5,561 bases of DNA, from NCBI GenBank assembly GCA_947175805.1, contig CAMWOF010000177.1:1-5561 (forward strand). Direction: 5' to 3'. The notes beneath the pieces were generated by a model. The model saw nothing but the letters and a program-made list of their open reading frames with translations, made no database searches and was not told the DNA's origin. Shown piece after piece: positions 1 through 5,143 of this stretch. The first letter of the stretch is position 1, and each line of letters begins with the position of its first letter. The stretch is from an uncultured Clostridiaceae bacterium. GTDB taxonomy: Bacteria; Bacillota; Clostridia; Lachnospirales; Lachnospiraceae. A program made the position numbers and the translations under genes.

Positions 1-710
1 ATATTATATAATGTACCACTTTTATGAGGCAAAGAAAAGCTGATGGTAATCTTTTTTGCCTCTTTCTGGAAAATTTTTTCTTTTCTCAATATCACAAACC
101 TTGTAGCATTGGTATTAGCGTAATTGATTTTCTCCTGCAGCACATCCAGGCCGTAGAGCTTCGCTGCGCGCACACTGGCGATGGCTGCCTGGTTCTTTTG
201 TCCATCCTCCCTAATCTTCCTCGCCGCCATGGCAGTATTATCATATGCCATCTGTTTCCATTCATATTTATCAAGAAACTGCCTGCACTGCAAAAGCCCC
301 TGAGGGTGTGAATATACAGTGTCGATATCTTCTATGCAGGCACCCTTAATTCCCAACAGTGACTGCTCTACCTGGATAATTTTTTCCGCCACAATAAACA
401 CATCGTGCCGAAGCAGCAAATCATAGCTTCCCGTCACAAACCCCGCAGTGGAATTTTCCAGCGGGAGCACGCCGTAATCCGCCTCCCCGTTTTCCAACGC
501 TTCCAAAATATTCTCAAACACCGGTACATTGAACATATTTGTATGTTCGCCAAAAAAGGAAATCGTTGCCTGCTCCGAAAATGCCCCCGGCACCCCCTGG
601 TACACTACTTTGGTGTCACTGCTCCATTCAAGCCTCTCTTCCATCCTATATTCCTGTCCCATATCGCAATCCGTGTCCGCTGTCATGCCTTCCAGTTCCG
701 TTTTATCCAT
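1..710 (-). CDS. pheA: Prephenate dehydratase, partial (C-terminus beyond left edge)
   Basis: Prephenate dehydratase converts prephenate to phenylpyruvate in cytosolic phenylalanine synthesis. I translated 236 codons from the ATG at 710-708; the frame is open to the left edge. Family motifs seen: VYQGVPGAFSEQA (residues 36-48), DYGVLPLENSTAG (78-90), SHPQGLLQC (134-142) and the catalytic TRF motif in NATRFVIL (T203, R204, F205). At about residue 219 the regulatory ACT domain starts (ITISFSLPHKSGTLY); the window ends inside it. Residues 1-34 are an acidic, Met-rich extension with no recognisable fold, and there is no N-terminal chorismate mutase domain, although that fusion is common in the family. 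The start is chosen for the AAAGGAG site 9 nt upstream; an in-frame ATG at 737-735 would add nine residues but has a weaker site. The gene lies 51 nt after folB-folK with no promoter or terminator seen between, so co-transcription is inferred. Feedback inhibition by phenylalanine through ACT is known for the family; the key residues lie partly outside the window. Confidence 0.93.
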   Translation of the reverse strand, partial: MDKTELEGMTADTDCDMGQEYRMEERLEWSSDTKVVYQGVPGAFSEQATISFFGEHTNMFNVPVFENILEALENGEADYGVLPLENSTAGFVTGSYDLLLRHDVFIVAEKIIQVEQSLLGIKGACIEDIDTVYSHPQGLLQCRQFLDKYEWKQMAYDNTAMAARKIREDGQKNQAAIASVRAAKLYGLDVLQEKINYANTNATRFVILRKEKIFQKEAKKITISFSLPHKSGTLYN

Positions 711-719
711 AATCCCATA

Positions 720-726
720 CTCCTTT
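720..726 (-). promoter_or_regulatory. Ribosome binding site deciding the pheA start
   Basis: AAAGGAG on the minus strand, 9 nt before the ATG at 710-708. It lies inside the reading frame that would follow the upstream ATG at 737-735, which argues for the downstream start. The upstream ATG has only a poor AAAGAG-like match before it. Confidence 0.65.
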
Positions 727-733
727 ATATGCT

Positions 734-772
734 TCATACGCTGTCACTCTTTGATATTATCTCATACGCTGT
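734..772. repeat. 11-bp direct repeat at the folB-folK/pheA junction
   Basis: TCATACGCTGT (plus strand) occurs at 734-744 and 762-772, an exact 11-bp match with a 28-bp period. On the coding strand one copy contains the stop codon of folB-folK and the other contains the alternative upstream ATG of pheA. A local duplication would explain this; no function is evident. Confidence 0.5.
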
Positions 773-1616
773 TTTCATTTTGCTTTAATTCCTCATACAA
801 CTGCCGTATCGTTTTTCCCGTAACCGGGTGTCGGAAACAGGGTGCAATATCCGCCATGGGCTCCAAAACAAATGCACGTTTTTCTATTTCCGGATGAGGA
901 ATGGCCAAACACTCCTCTCCCATTATGAGATTATCATAGAACAAAATATCAATATCCAGCGTGCGGGGGCCCCAGTGTACAATGCGCTCCCGCTTTGCCA
1001 GCTTTTCTACCTCATGAATAAAATCCAGCAGCTCGTACGGCTCCTTTAAGGTCTGCACCTCTAACGCACTGTTTAAAAAGTCGTCCTGTGCCACATCTCC
1101 GTATGGCTCTGTCTCAATATAATCCGCAATCTTCACAACCTTTGTATCGCTCTGGGCATTGAGCTGGTCAATGGCAAAATCCAGATACCCCTCCCTATCG
1201 CCCAGATTTGAGCCAATGCTCAAAAAAACCCTGTGCCATTTGCGCGATATAGATACGGCGACTGTCTCCAGCGGTAAAAGGATCGGCGCCCAAGGTTTTT
1301 TTACCGTTAAGTCTACCTGGCGGATGCTGTCATATTCTAACAGCAAATCCTGTGCTAAATGCTCCGCCACCGCCTCAATCAGACGGTAATTTCTTTCTTC
1401 CAGCTTCTTTTTAATAAAATAGCATACCGCAGAATAATCCAACGACTGGCTGATGTCGTCCTTCAGCCCTGCTGTCTTTGTCTGCAGATAAAATTTTGCG
1501 GAAATTAAGAATTTCTGTCCCAGGCTGTTTTCCTCCTGAAGCACGCCGTGATGGGCAAACACTTCAAGATTTTCAATCTCTATCCTGTCCACTGTAACCG
1601 CCCCCTTATCTTCCAT
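762..1616 (-). CDS. folB-folK: Bifunctional dihydroneopterin aldolase / HPPK (FolB-FolK fusion)
   Basis: A cytosolic fusion of two consecutive folate enzymes. FolB cleaves 7,8-dihydroneopterin to 6-hydroxymethyl-7,8-dihydropterin and glycolaldehyde; FolK pyrophosphorylates that product with ATP to make the FolP substrate. Residues about 9-124 are FolB: FAHHGVLQEEN (20-30, with E29), LDYSAV (Y61), LIEAVAEHLA (80-88) and VKKPWAPI (105-112), whose K107 fits the catalytic lysine. Residues about 129-276 are FolK: FLSIGSNLGDR (131-141), IETEPYG (167-173), FLNSALEVQT (180-189), WGPRTLDIDIL (215-225, with Mg ligands D221 and D223) and PHPEIEKRAFVLEP (240-253). All expected catalytic residues are present, and 284 residues suits two complete domains. 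The start is uncertain. The ATG at 1616-1614 overlaps folP by 11 nt and has GGAGAG 11 nt upstream. A GTG at 1592-1590 gives a nine-codon-later frame position, VDRIEIENLEVF, that matches usual FolB N-termini and has AAGGGGG 8 nt upstream. I give the longer form; the GTG start is at least as likely. Confidence 0.95.
   Translation of the reverse strand: MEDKGAVTVDRIEIENLEVFAHHGVLQEENSLGQKFLISAKFYLQTKTAGLKDDISQSLDYSAVCYFIKKKLEERNYRLIEAVAEHLAQDLLLEYDSIRQVDLTVKKPWAPILLPLETVAVSISRKWHRVFLSIGSNLGDREGYLDFAIDQLNAQSDTKVVKIADYIETEPYGDVAQDDFLNSALEVQTLKEPYELLDFIHEVEKLAKRERIVHWGPRTLDIDILFYDNLIMGEECLAIPHPEIEKRAFVLEPMADIAPCFRHPVTGKTIRQLYEELKQNENSV
1601..1607 (-). promoter_or_regulatory. Ribosome binding site favouring the GTG start of folB-folK
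   Basis: AAGGGGG on the minus strand, 8 nt before the GTG at 1592-1590; its two A residues belong to the folP TAA stop. Ribosomes ending folP could re-initiate directly here, which suggests translational coupling. The match to the anti-Shine-Dalgarno sequence is G-rich rather than perfect, so this is a supported alternative and not a settled call. Confidence 0.45.
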
Positions 1617-2493
1617 TTACACTATCACTCTCCAGAATTGCCTTGACCATGTCCAGCGCACGACGGTTTTTTTGCACATCATGGACACGGAAAAAGCAGC
1701 AGCCCTTCATGGCACCGATAACAGTAGTTGCCATAGTGCCCTCCTCCCTCTCCTCCACCGGCAAATCCAGTGTCAGTCCAATCATAGACTTTCTGGATGT
1801 GCCTAAAAGAACAGGCAGTCCAAAGCATTGAAACGCTTCTAAATGATTCATTACCTGCAAATTCTGGCTCACTGTCTTTCCAAATCCGATACCGGGGTCA
1901 ACAATGATATTCTCCGGGGCTATGTGCGCTGCCTTTGCAAGCGCTACGGATTCCTGTAAATCTGCCACCATGTCGTTTATAAGGACAGTGTATCCAAAGG
2001 GATTCTCTTTTGATGCGGCATCTTGGACACTCCGGTTGTGCATCAGGCAAATTGGTTTTTTATATTTTGCAGCCACCTCTGCCATGCTGCCGGTATATTC
2101 CATCCCATACGCCTCTGCCAGTGCCTCATTCCATTTCAGGCCCCAAATGTCATTAATCATATCAGCGCCGGCCATAAACCCCGCTTCTGCCACATCCGCC
2201 TTATAGGTGTCTAAAGAAACAGGAACGCCAAACTGCGCCTTCACAGTTTCAATCAAAGGGCAAACCCTATCAATCTCCTGCTGGCTGCTGATTTTTACAT
2301 GGTTCGGCCTGGTGGATTCCCCGCCGATATCCACCAGTGCACAGCCTTCCTTCACCATCTGCTCTACATGCCGCATAGCCGTATCCATGCTGTCAAAGCG
2401 TCCGCCGTCAGAAAATGAATCCGGTGTCACATTCAAAATCCCCATAATATAGAAACCATGTGCGGTGTCAAACTCTCTGTTCCCGATTCTCAT
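1606..2493 (-). CDS. folP: Dihydropteroate synthase
   Basis: FolP joins 6-hydroxymethyl-7,8-dihydropterin pyrophosphate to p-aminobenzoate to form dihydropteroate; it is the cytosolic target of sulfonamides. The 295-residue length suits a complete TIM-barrel enzyme, and the pterin-binding motifs appear in order: GILNVTPDSFSDGG (18-31), VDIGGESTRP (54-63), SLDTYKADVAEA (93-104), INDIWG (113-118), LMHNR (150-154), VDPGIGFGKT (198-207), GTSRKSMIG (231-239) and FRVHDV (268-273). The usual Gly after STRP is Asn64 here, in the flexible loop near the p-aminobenzoate site. The ATG at 2493-2491 is preceded by AAGGGAGAGG (2504-2495), a strong though closely spaced ribosome binding site. It is the first gene after the terminator at 2580-2613, has candidate promoter boxes upstream, and leads directly into folB-folK, the preceding pathway steps. 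The only notable oddity is Asn64, which is probably ordinary family variation. Confidence 0.97.
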   Translation of the reverse strand: MRIGNREFDTAHGFYIMGILNVTPDSFSDGGRFDSMDTAMRHVEQMVKEGCALVDIGGESTRPNHVKISSQQEIDRVCPLIETVKAQFGVPVSLDTYKADVAEAGFMAGADMINDIWGLKWNEALAEAYGMEYTGSMAEVAAKYKKPICLMHNRSVQDAASKENPFGYTVLINDMVADLQESVALAKAAHIAPENIIVDPGIGFGKTVSQNLQVMNHLEAFQCFGLPVLLGTSRKSMIGLTLDLPVEEREEGTMATTVIGAMKGCCFFRVHDVQKNRRALDMVKAILESDSVNGR

Positions 2494-2516
2494 GCCTCTC
2501 CCTTTCTGTTATTTTT

Positions 2517-2558
2517 ATTGTAGCATTTTTATACTAAAATTCATAGTACCGATTCCAA
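2517..2558 (-). promoter_or_regulatory. Candidate promoter(s) for the folP operon
   Basis: A promoter is expected here because the upstream gene ends in a terminator. On the minus strand two overlapping options are visible. The first has TATAAA (2533-2528) with TTGGAA (2558-2553) 19 bp upstream. The second has TACAAT (2522-2517), a closer -10 match but with no good -35 box, which would give a leader of under 20 nt. No THF riboswitch or other leader structure fits in the roughly 40 nt between these boxes and the start codon. Position is moderately supported; the exact boxes are not. Confidence 0.45.
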
Positions 2559-2577
2559 AACTTGAAAATCCAAAACT
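2554..2577. repeat. Pair of 9-bp direct repeats upstream of folP
   Basis: TCCAAAACT (plus strand; AGTTTTGGA on the coding strand) occurs at 2554-2562 and 2569-2577, a 15-bp period. The first copy covers most of the candidate -35 box of folP. It could be a regulator site or simply leftover low-complexity sequence behind the terminator. Confidence 0.35.
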
Positions 2578-2579
2578 CG

Positions 2580-2613
2580 AAAAAGACAGGTTCACTGCCC
2601 GAATGAACCTGTC
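2580..2613 (-). terminator. Intrinsic terminator of the GGDEF-EAL gene
   Basis: A perfect 10-bp inverted repeat, GACAGGTTCA (2594-2585 when paired with TGAACCTGTC at 2613-2604), encloses a 9-nt loop. On the minus strand the stem is followed at once by TTTTT (2584-2580). It begins 22 nt after the stop codon of the GGDEF-EAL gene. The stem, loop and U-tract make a classic Rho-independent terminator. There is no T-tract on the plus-strand side, so it should act in one direction only. Confidence 0.9.
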
Positions 2614-2635
2614 CTCTGAATGCCAAAAACAAAAG

Positions 2636-4552
2636 CTATCCTGCCTGCTGCAAAAGCGCTATAAATTCCTCTGCCGGCACTGCCTTGGAATAATACCATC
2701 CCTGCATATAATGACAGCCAAACTCTGCCAACTGATGCTTCATTTCCTCTGTCTCCACACCCTCTGCTACAATATACAGCTCTAAAGCATTCAACATGCC
2801 AATCGTATACTCCAATGTAATCCCCGCTTTACTATTCTTGAAGGAATCCCATATAATATACTTATCAATCTTAATAATCTTAAATGGCATATGGTTAATA
2901 TAATCAATATTCGCATTTCCTGAACCGTAGTCATCCAGCGAAAAGGACACACCATAATCTACCAGGCTGTTAATGTTATCCGCAACAGTAGAGGCAGAAT
3001 TTAATGTGGCAGTCTCCGTAATCTCAATATTAATCTGGCTCGGATTTACATGATATTTTTCCAGGAGCTGTTTTACCCGCTCCGAGAAATTCGTCTGAAC
3101 CAACTGCAGTGGACTGATATTTACCTCTATGTATTCCACAGTAGTCTCAGACAGGTTAAAATCTCTGATAAATCGGCAGACCTTCTCTAAAATCAACTCT
3201 CCCATTTCCAGAATGAGACCGTTTTTCTCCGCAATTGGAATAAAATCCTCCGGGGAAATCCATCCCAGCTCGTCATCATGAAGCCTGACCAGAGCCTCCG
3301 CTGAATTGTAAACACCCTTCTGTACGGAAAAAATCGGCTGATAGTAAACCATCAATTCATCCCTGTCTATCGCCAGCTTCACTGCCTTCTCAATCGCCTT
3401 GTCTCTCTGAAGCTTATCTAAATCAATCTCGCTTGCCTTCGTAATCCCGCCCTTTCTGGTCTTTTTCGCCAGACTCATAGAATAATCAATAACCTCAATT
3501 AATTCCCTGTAGTCTGCTGCATCCCTCGGACATTCTATGCAGCAGATGGACGCTGACATCATAATTGCGGCCTGTGTCTCATCAATCCATGGATGCCGAA
3601 ACCTTGCCTGTATCTGCTCCGTCAAATTGTCCACCTCATCCACATTCTTATCCAGGACTACGCAAAACTGGTCAGAACCAAACCGAAATATCATTTTCGG
3701 CATCTTTATCTGCTCCAAAAAGTTCCCGACCTGAAACAGCAAATGATCCCCATTATCCACACCGTAGGTCTTATTGATGAACTTAAAATCGTCCATGGCA
3801 ACCATAACCACAGCAAACCGTTTTTTCATCATATATTGATTTTCTATGTACTCTCCCATGAACTTTCTGTTAAACTGGTTTGTAACTGCATCCGTCACCA
3901 TCCCTGAATTCTGCAGATAATGATAGAGCGTCAGGCAAAGTATAGCTATCATAAGGTTCACCATCGGCACATACAAAAACACCTGTCCAACGGCTGCCAC
4001 AATGCCGAACACGAAATTGAATGCCAGCGGTATAATATGCAGAAAAGAAAACTTCCGCTTTGAGCTAATCATGACAACAAGACCGACCAACAGCATCACT
4101 GCATCAATCCCATACATAACGAGCCCTGCACTGCCAGTCTGATATCTGTCATTCTCGAACCGGAATGCCCAGTGCAGCCAAGGATTTAATACCGTAATTA
4201 TAACATCTGTTAAAAAGCCCAGCCGGTACAGCATCCAAAGAGACGGATTCCGCTTCACATCCACATGCGCCAGCAAAAGCAGATACCAGGCAAAAGACAT
4301 GGGCACCATATTAATGGCAAAGGTCTGCAGCGTCAGCACATTATATAGTGCATCAAAACCTACATACGCAATATTCCTCGCCATATGGGTCGCTATAATC
4401 TCCAGCCCCGCCGCCGTAAACGCCGTGGAGAGAAAAATCAAAAACACCCTATGGGAGCGGATTGGTATCCGCCGCTCATTGAAATACCAAACAAATATAA
4501 GCAGCAATAGAAACACCGCCACATAATCAAAAGATAAGTTCCAGTTTGTCAT
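2636..4552 (-). CDS. Membrane cyclic di-GMP phosphodiesterase with degenerate GGDEF and intact EAL domain
   Basis: A 638-residue inner-membrane protein predicted to hydrolyse c-di-GMP to pGpG. Residues 8-213 hold about seven hydrophobic helices (roughly 8-24, 34-53, 68-95, 106-123, 142-163, 167-190, 192-213), probably an integral-membrane sensor of unknown ligand. The GGDEF domain spans about 220-370. Its signature reads GSDQF (292-296), and the first metal-binding Asp is Ala252 (AMDDFKFIN, 252-260). N260, D269 and K257, which contact GTP in active cyclases, are kept; there is no RxxD inhibitory site. It therefore probably binds GTP without making c-di-GMP. The EAL domain spans about 385-635 with every catalytic residue: E419 (AEALVR), N478, E510, D540 and D541 (LDDYGSG), K561, E597 (AEGVET) and Q617. 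The ATG at 4552 has AAGAGG 8 nt upstream (4566-4561). The gene has its own promoter (4637-4665) and terminator (2580-2613), so it is a single-gene unit between the HD and folP genes. Function as phosphodiesterase is a strong inference; the signal sensed is unknown. Confidence 0.93.
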   Translation of the reverse strand: MTNWNLSFDYVAVFLLLLIFVWYFNERRIPIRSHRVFLIFLSTAFTAAGLEIIATHMARNIAYVGFDALYNVLTLQTFAINMVPMSFAWYLLLLAHVDVKRNPSLWMLYRLGFLTDVIITVLNPWLHWAFRFENDRYQTGSAGLVMYGIDAVMLLVGLVVMISSKRKFSFLHIIPLAFNFVFGIVAAVGQVFLYVPMVNLMIAILCLTLYHYLQNSGMVTDAVTNQFNRKFMGEYIENQYMMKKRFAVVMVAMDDFKFINKTYGVDNGDHLLFQVGNFLEQIKMPKMIFRFGSDQFCVVLDKNVDEVDNLTEQIQARFRHPWIDETQAAIMMSASICCIECPRDAADYRELIEVIDYSMSLAKKTRKGGITKASEIDLDKLQRDKAIEKAVKLAIDRDELMVYYQPIFSVQKGVYNSAEALVRLHDDELGWISPEDFIPIAEKNGLILEMGELILEKVCRFIRDFNLSETTVEYIEVNISPLQLVQTNFSERVKQLLEKYHVNPSQINIEITETATLNSASTVADNINSLVDYGVSFSLDDYGSGNANIDYINHMPFKIIKIDKYIIWDSFKNSKAGITLEYTIGMLNALELYIVAEGVETEEMKHQLAEFGCHYMQGWYYSKAVPAEEFIALLQQAG

Positions 4553-4636
4553 ATTTCAATCCTCTTAAACCCTTTCCATTCTGAACGAACCAATTCCATA
4601 AAATTGAGCTCTGTAATTCCAAAAAGCATCATGTAT

Positions 4637-4665
4637 ATTATACACAACAATTCGTCATAATACAA
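4637..4665 (-). promoter_or_regulatory. Promoter of the GGDEF-EAL gene
   Basis: On the minus strand TTGTAT (4665-4660) and a perfect TATAAT (4642-4637) are separated by 17 bp, the optimal SigA spacing. The run at about 4690-4670, directly upstream, is almost all A and T and could act as an UP element. Transcription would begin near 4630, giving a leader of about 78 nt with no clear structure. The -10 box sits inside a 13-bp inverted repeat, TGTATA-A-TATACA (4644-4632), a possible operator. The surrounding 213-nt gap (4553-4765) also holds the palindrome ATAAATATTTAT (4691-4702) and a GGAGG at 4735-4731 with no convincing gene after it. I see no terminator for the preceding 72-residue gene. 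Confidence 0.75.
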
Positions 4666-4765
4666 TGGGCTTTTATCAAAAATGTTAAAAATAAATATTT
4701 ATCCGTTCCCTTTTTAGCAATAATGCACAACCTCCGTTTGGCATATCCTTGCAGAACTTATGTAA

Positions 4766-4984
4766 TTAAATATCACCGTGTTTCCTTGCGTGCTCTAAAA
4801 CCACACTACAGCATGCAGATATAAACTGATCTTTATACTCCGGCTTCATCTGGTCTGCACTGTCTAAAAAGTCCCGAAGCTTACAGACACAATCCGCCGT
4901 CTGAAACATGTGCGAATAATAGTACTGCTGCATTGCCTGCTTCTCAACATATTCATAGTTCCACAAATTTTTTAAATAATACAT
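4766..4984 (-). CDS. Small conserved-looking protein of unknown function (72 aa)
   Basis: I do not recognise this family. The ATG at 4984-4982 is preceded by GAGGAGG (4998-4992) with 7-nt spacing, close to an ideal ribosome binding site, which is the main reason to believe the gene. The 72-residue product is predicted soluble and mostly helical: there is no signal peptide or membrane segment. The N-terminal third is rich in aromatic residues (Y2, Y3, W8, Y10, Y12, then YYYSHMF at 21-27). Residues 30-65 read as amphipathic helix, with CVC (32-34), CKLRDFLDSAD (34-44) and a CC pair (58-59). The gene lies 159 nt after the HD gene and 213 nt before the GGDEF-EAL gene, with a TATAAT box 55 nt upstream of the start. 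It could be a small cytosolic regulator or partner of either neighbour, but the sequence gives no direct evidence for that. Confidence 0.75.
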   Translation of the reverse strand: MYYLKNLWNYEYVEKQAMQQYYYSHMFQTADCVCKLRDFLDSADQMKPEYKDQFISACCSVVLEHARKHGDI

Positions 4985-5039
4985 GTCTGCGCCTCCTCAG
5001 AATACTGTAAATAGGCATGTTCTTTATCTTATTTCTGCT

Positions 5040-5045
5040 ATTATA
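5040..5045 (-). promoter_or_regulatory. Candidate -10 box for the 72-residue gene
   Basis: A perfect TATAAT on the minus strand, 55 nt before the start codon at 4984. No convincing -35 box lies 16-18 bp upstream (the positions read GCTGCA or similar), and the nearest TTG-type hexamer is 23 bp away. It may be a weak or activator-dependent promoter, or chance in AT-rich sequence; read-through from the HD gene is the alternative, since no terminator is seen between them. Confidence 0.4.
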
Positions 5046-5048
5046 AAC

Positions 5049-5104
5049 CACAGTTCTTTTTCTGCAGCAGACAAGATGCAGCACTTTTTCTGCATTTTTC
5101 CTCA
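5049..5104. repeat. Imperfect 14-bp tandem repeat between the HD and 72-residue genes
   Basis: TGCA recurs in exact 14-bp phase at 5063, 5077 and 5091, and TGCAGCA is exact at 5063-5069 and 5077-5083. The unit at 5077-5090 (TGCAGCACTTTTTC) matches 5049-5062 at 10 of 14 positions. As a result CTTTTTCTGCA is repeated exactly at 5056-5066 and 5084-5094, a 28-bp period. About four degenerate units fill the gap after the HD gene. No terminator-like U-tract follows any of the small stems it can form. Confidence 0.45.
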
Positions 5105-5143
5105 AAATCAGATATCCTGCGACATAATTCTTCCCTTTATATA

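Noticed and set aside
24..1389. Plus-strand open frames at 24-311, 405-788, 529-897, 828-1049 and 1159-1389
   Set aside because: They run antisense to pheA and folB-folK, whose protein motifs are unmistakable. They have no family motifs of their own.
2494..2579. THF riboswitch before folP
   Set aside because: The space between candidate promoter and start is about 40 nt, and none of the conserved helices can be drawn.
1643..2785. Plus-strand open frames at 1643-1831, 1904-2206, 2023-2214, 2207-2452 and 2465-2785
   Set aside because: They are antisense to folP and to the end of the EAL domain and carry no recognisable domain.
3537..4526. Plus-strand open frames at 3537-3907 and 4299-4526
   Set aside because: They are shadows of the GGDEF and membrane regions.
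4553..4630. c-di-GMP riboswitch in the leader of the GGDEF-EAL gene
   Set aside because: The leader is about 78 nt and lacks the conserved GEMM core and paired stems.
4691..4702. ATAAATATTTAT palindrome as terminator of the 72-residue gene
   Set aside because: The stem is all A/T with no GC core, so a stable terminator hairpin is unlikely; it fits better as AT-rich sequence upstream of the promoter.
4685..4725. SigD (motility) promoter resembling GCCGATAA near 4705-4697
   Set aside because: ACGGATAA is a partial match, but no TAAA lies 15 bp upstream.
4685..4735. GGAGG at 4735-4731 followed by a TTG-started 11-codon frame
   Set aside because: The rare start, 10-nt spacing and tiny AT-rich product are not enough; the GGAGG is probably chance.
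5024..5095. 23-codon minus-strand frame with GAGG 4 nt before its ATG
   Set aside because: The spacing is too short for good initiation, it falls within the 14-bp repeat region and covers the TATAAT box, and the product has no supporting feature.
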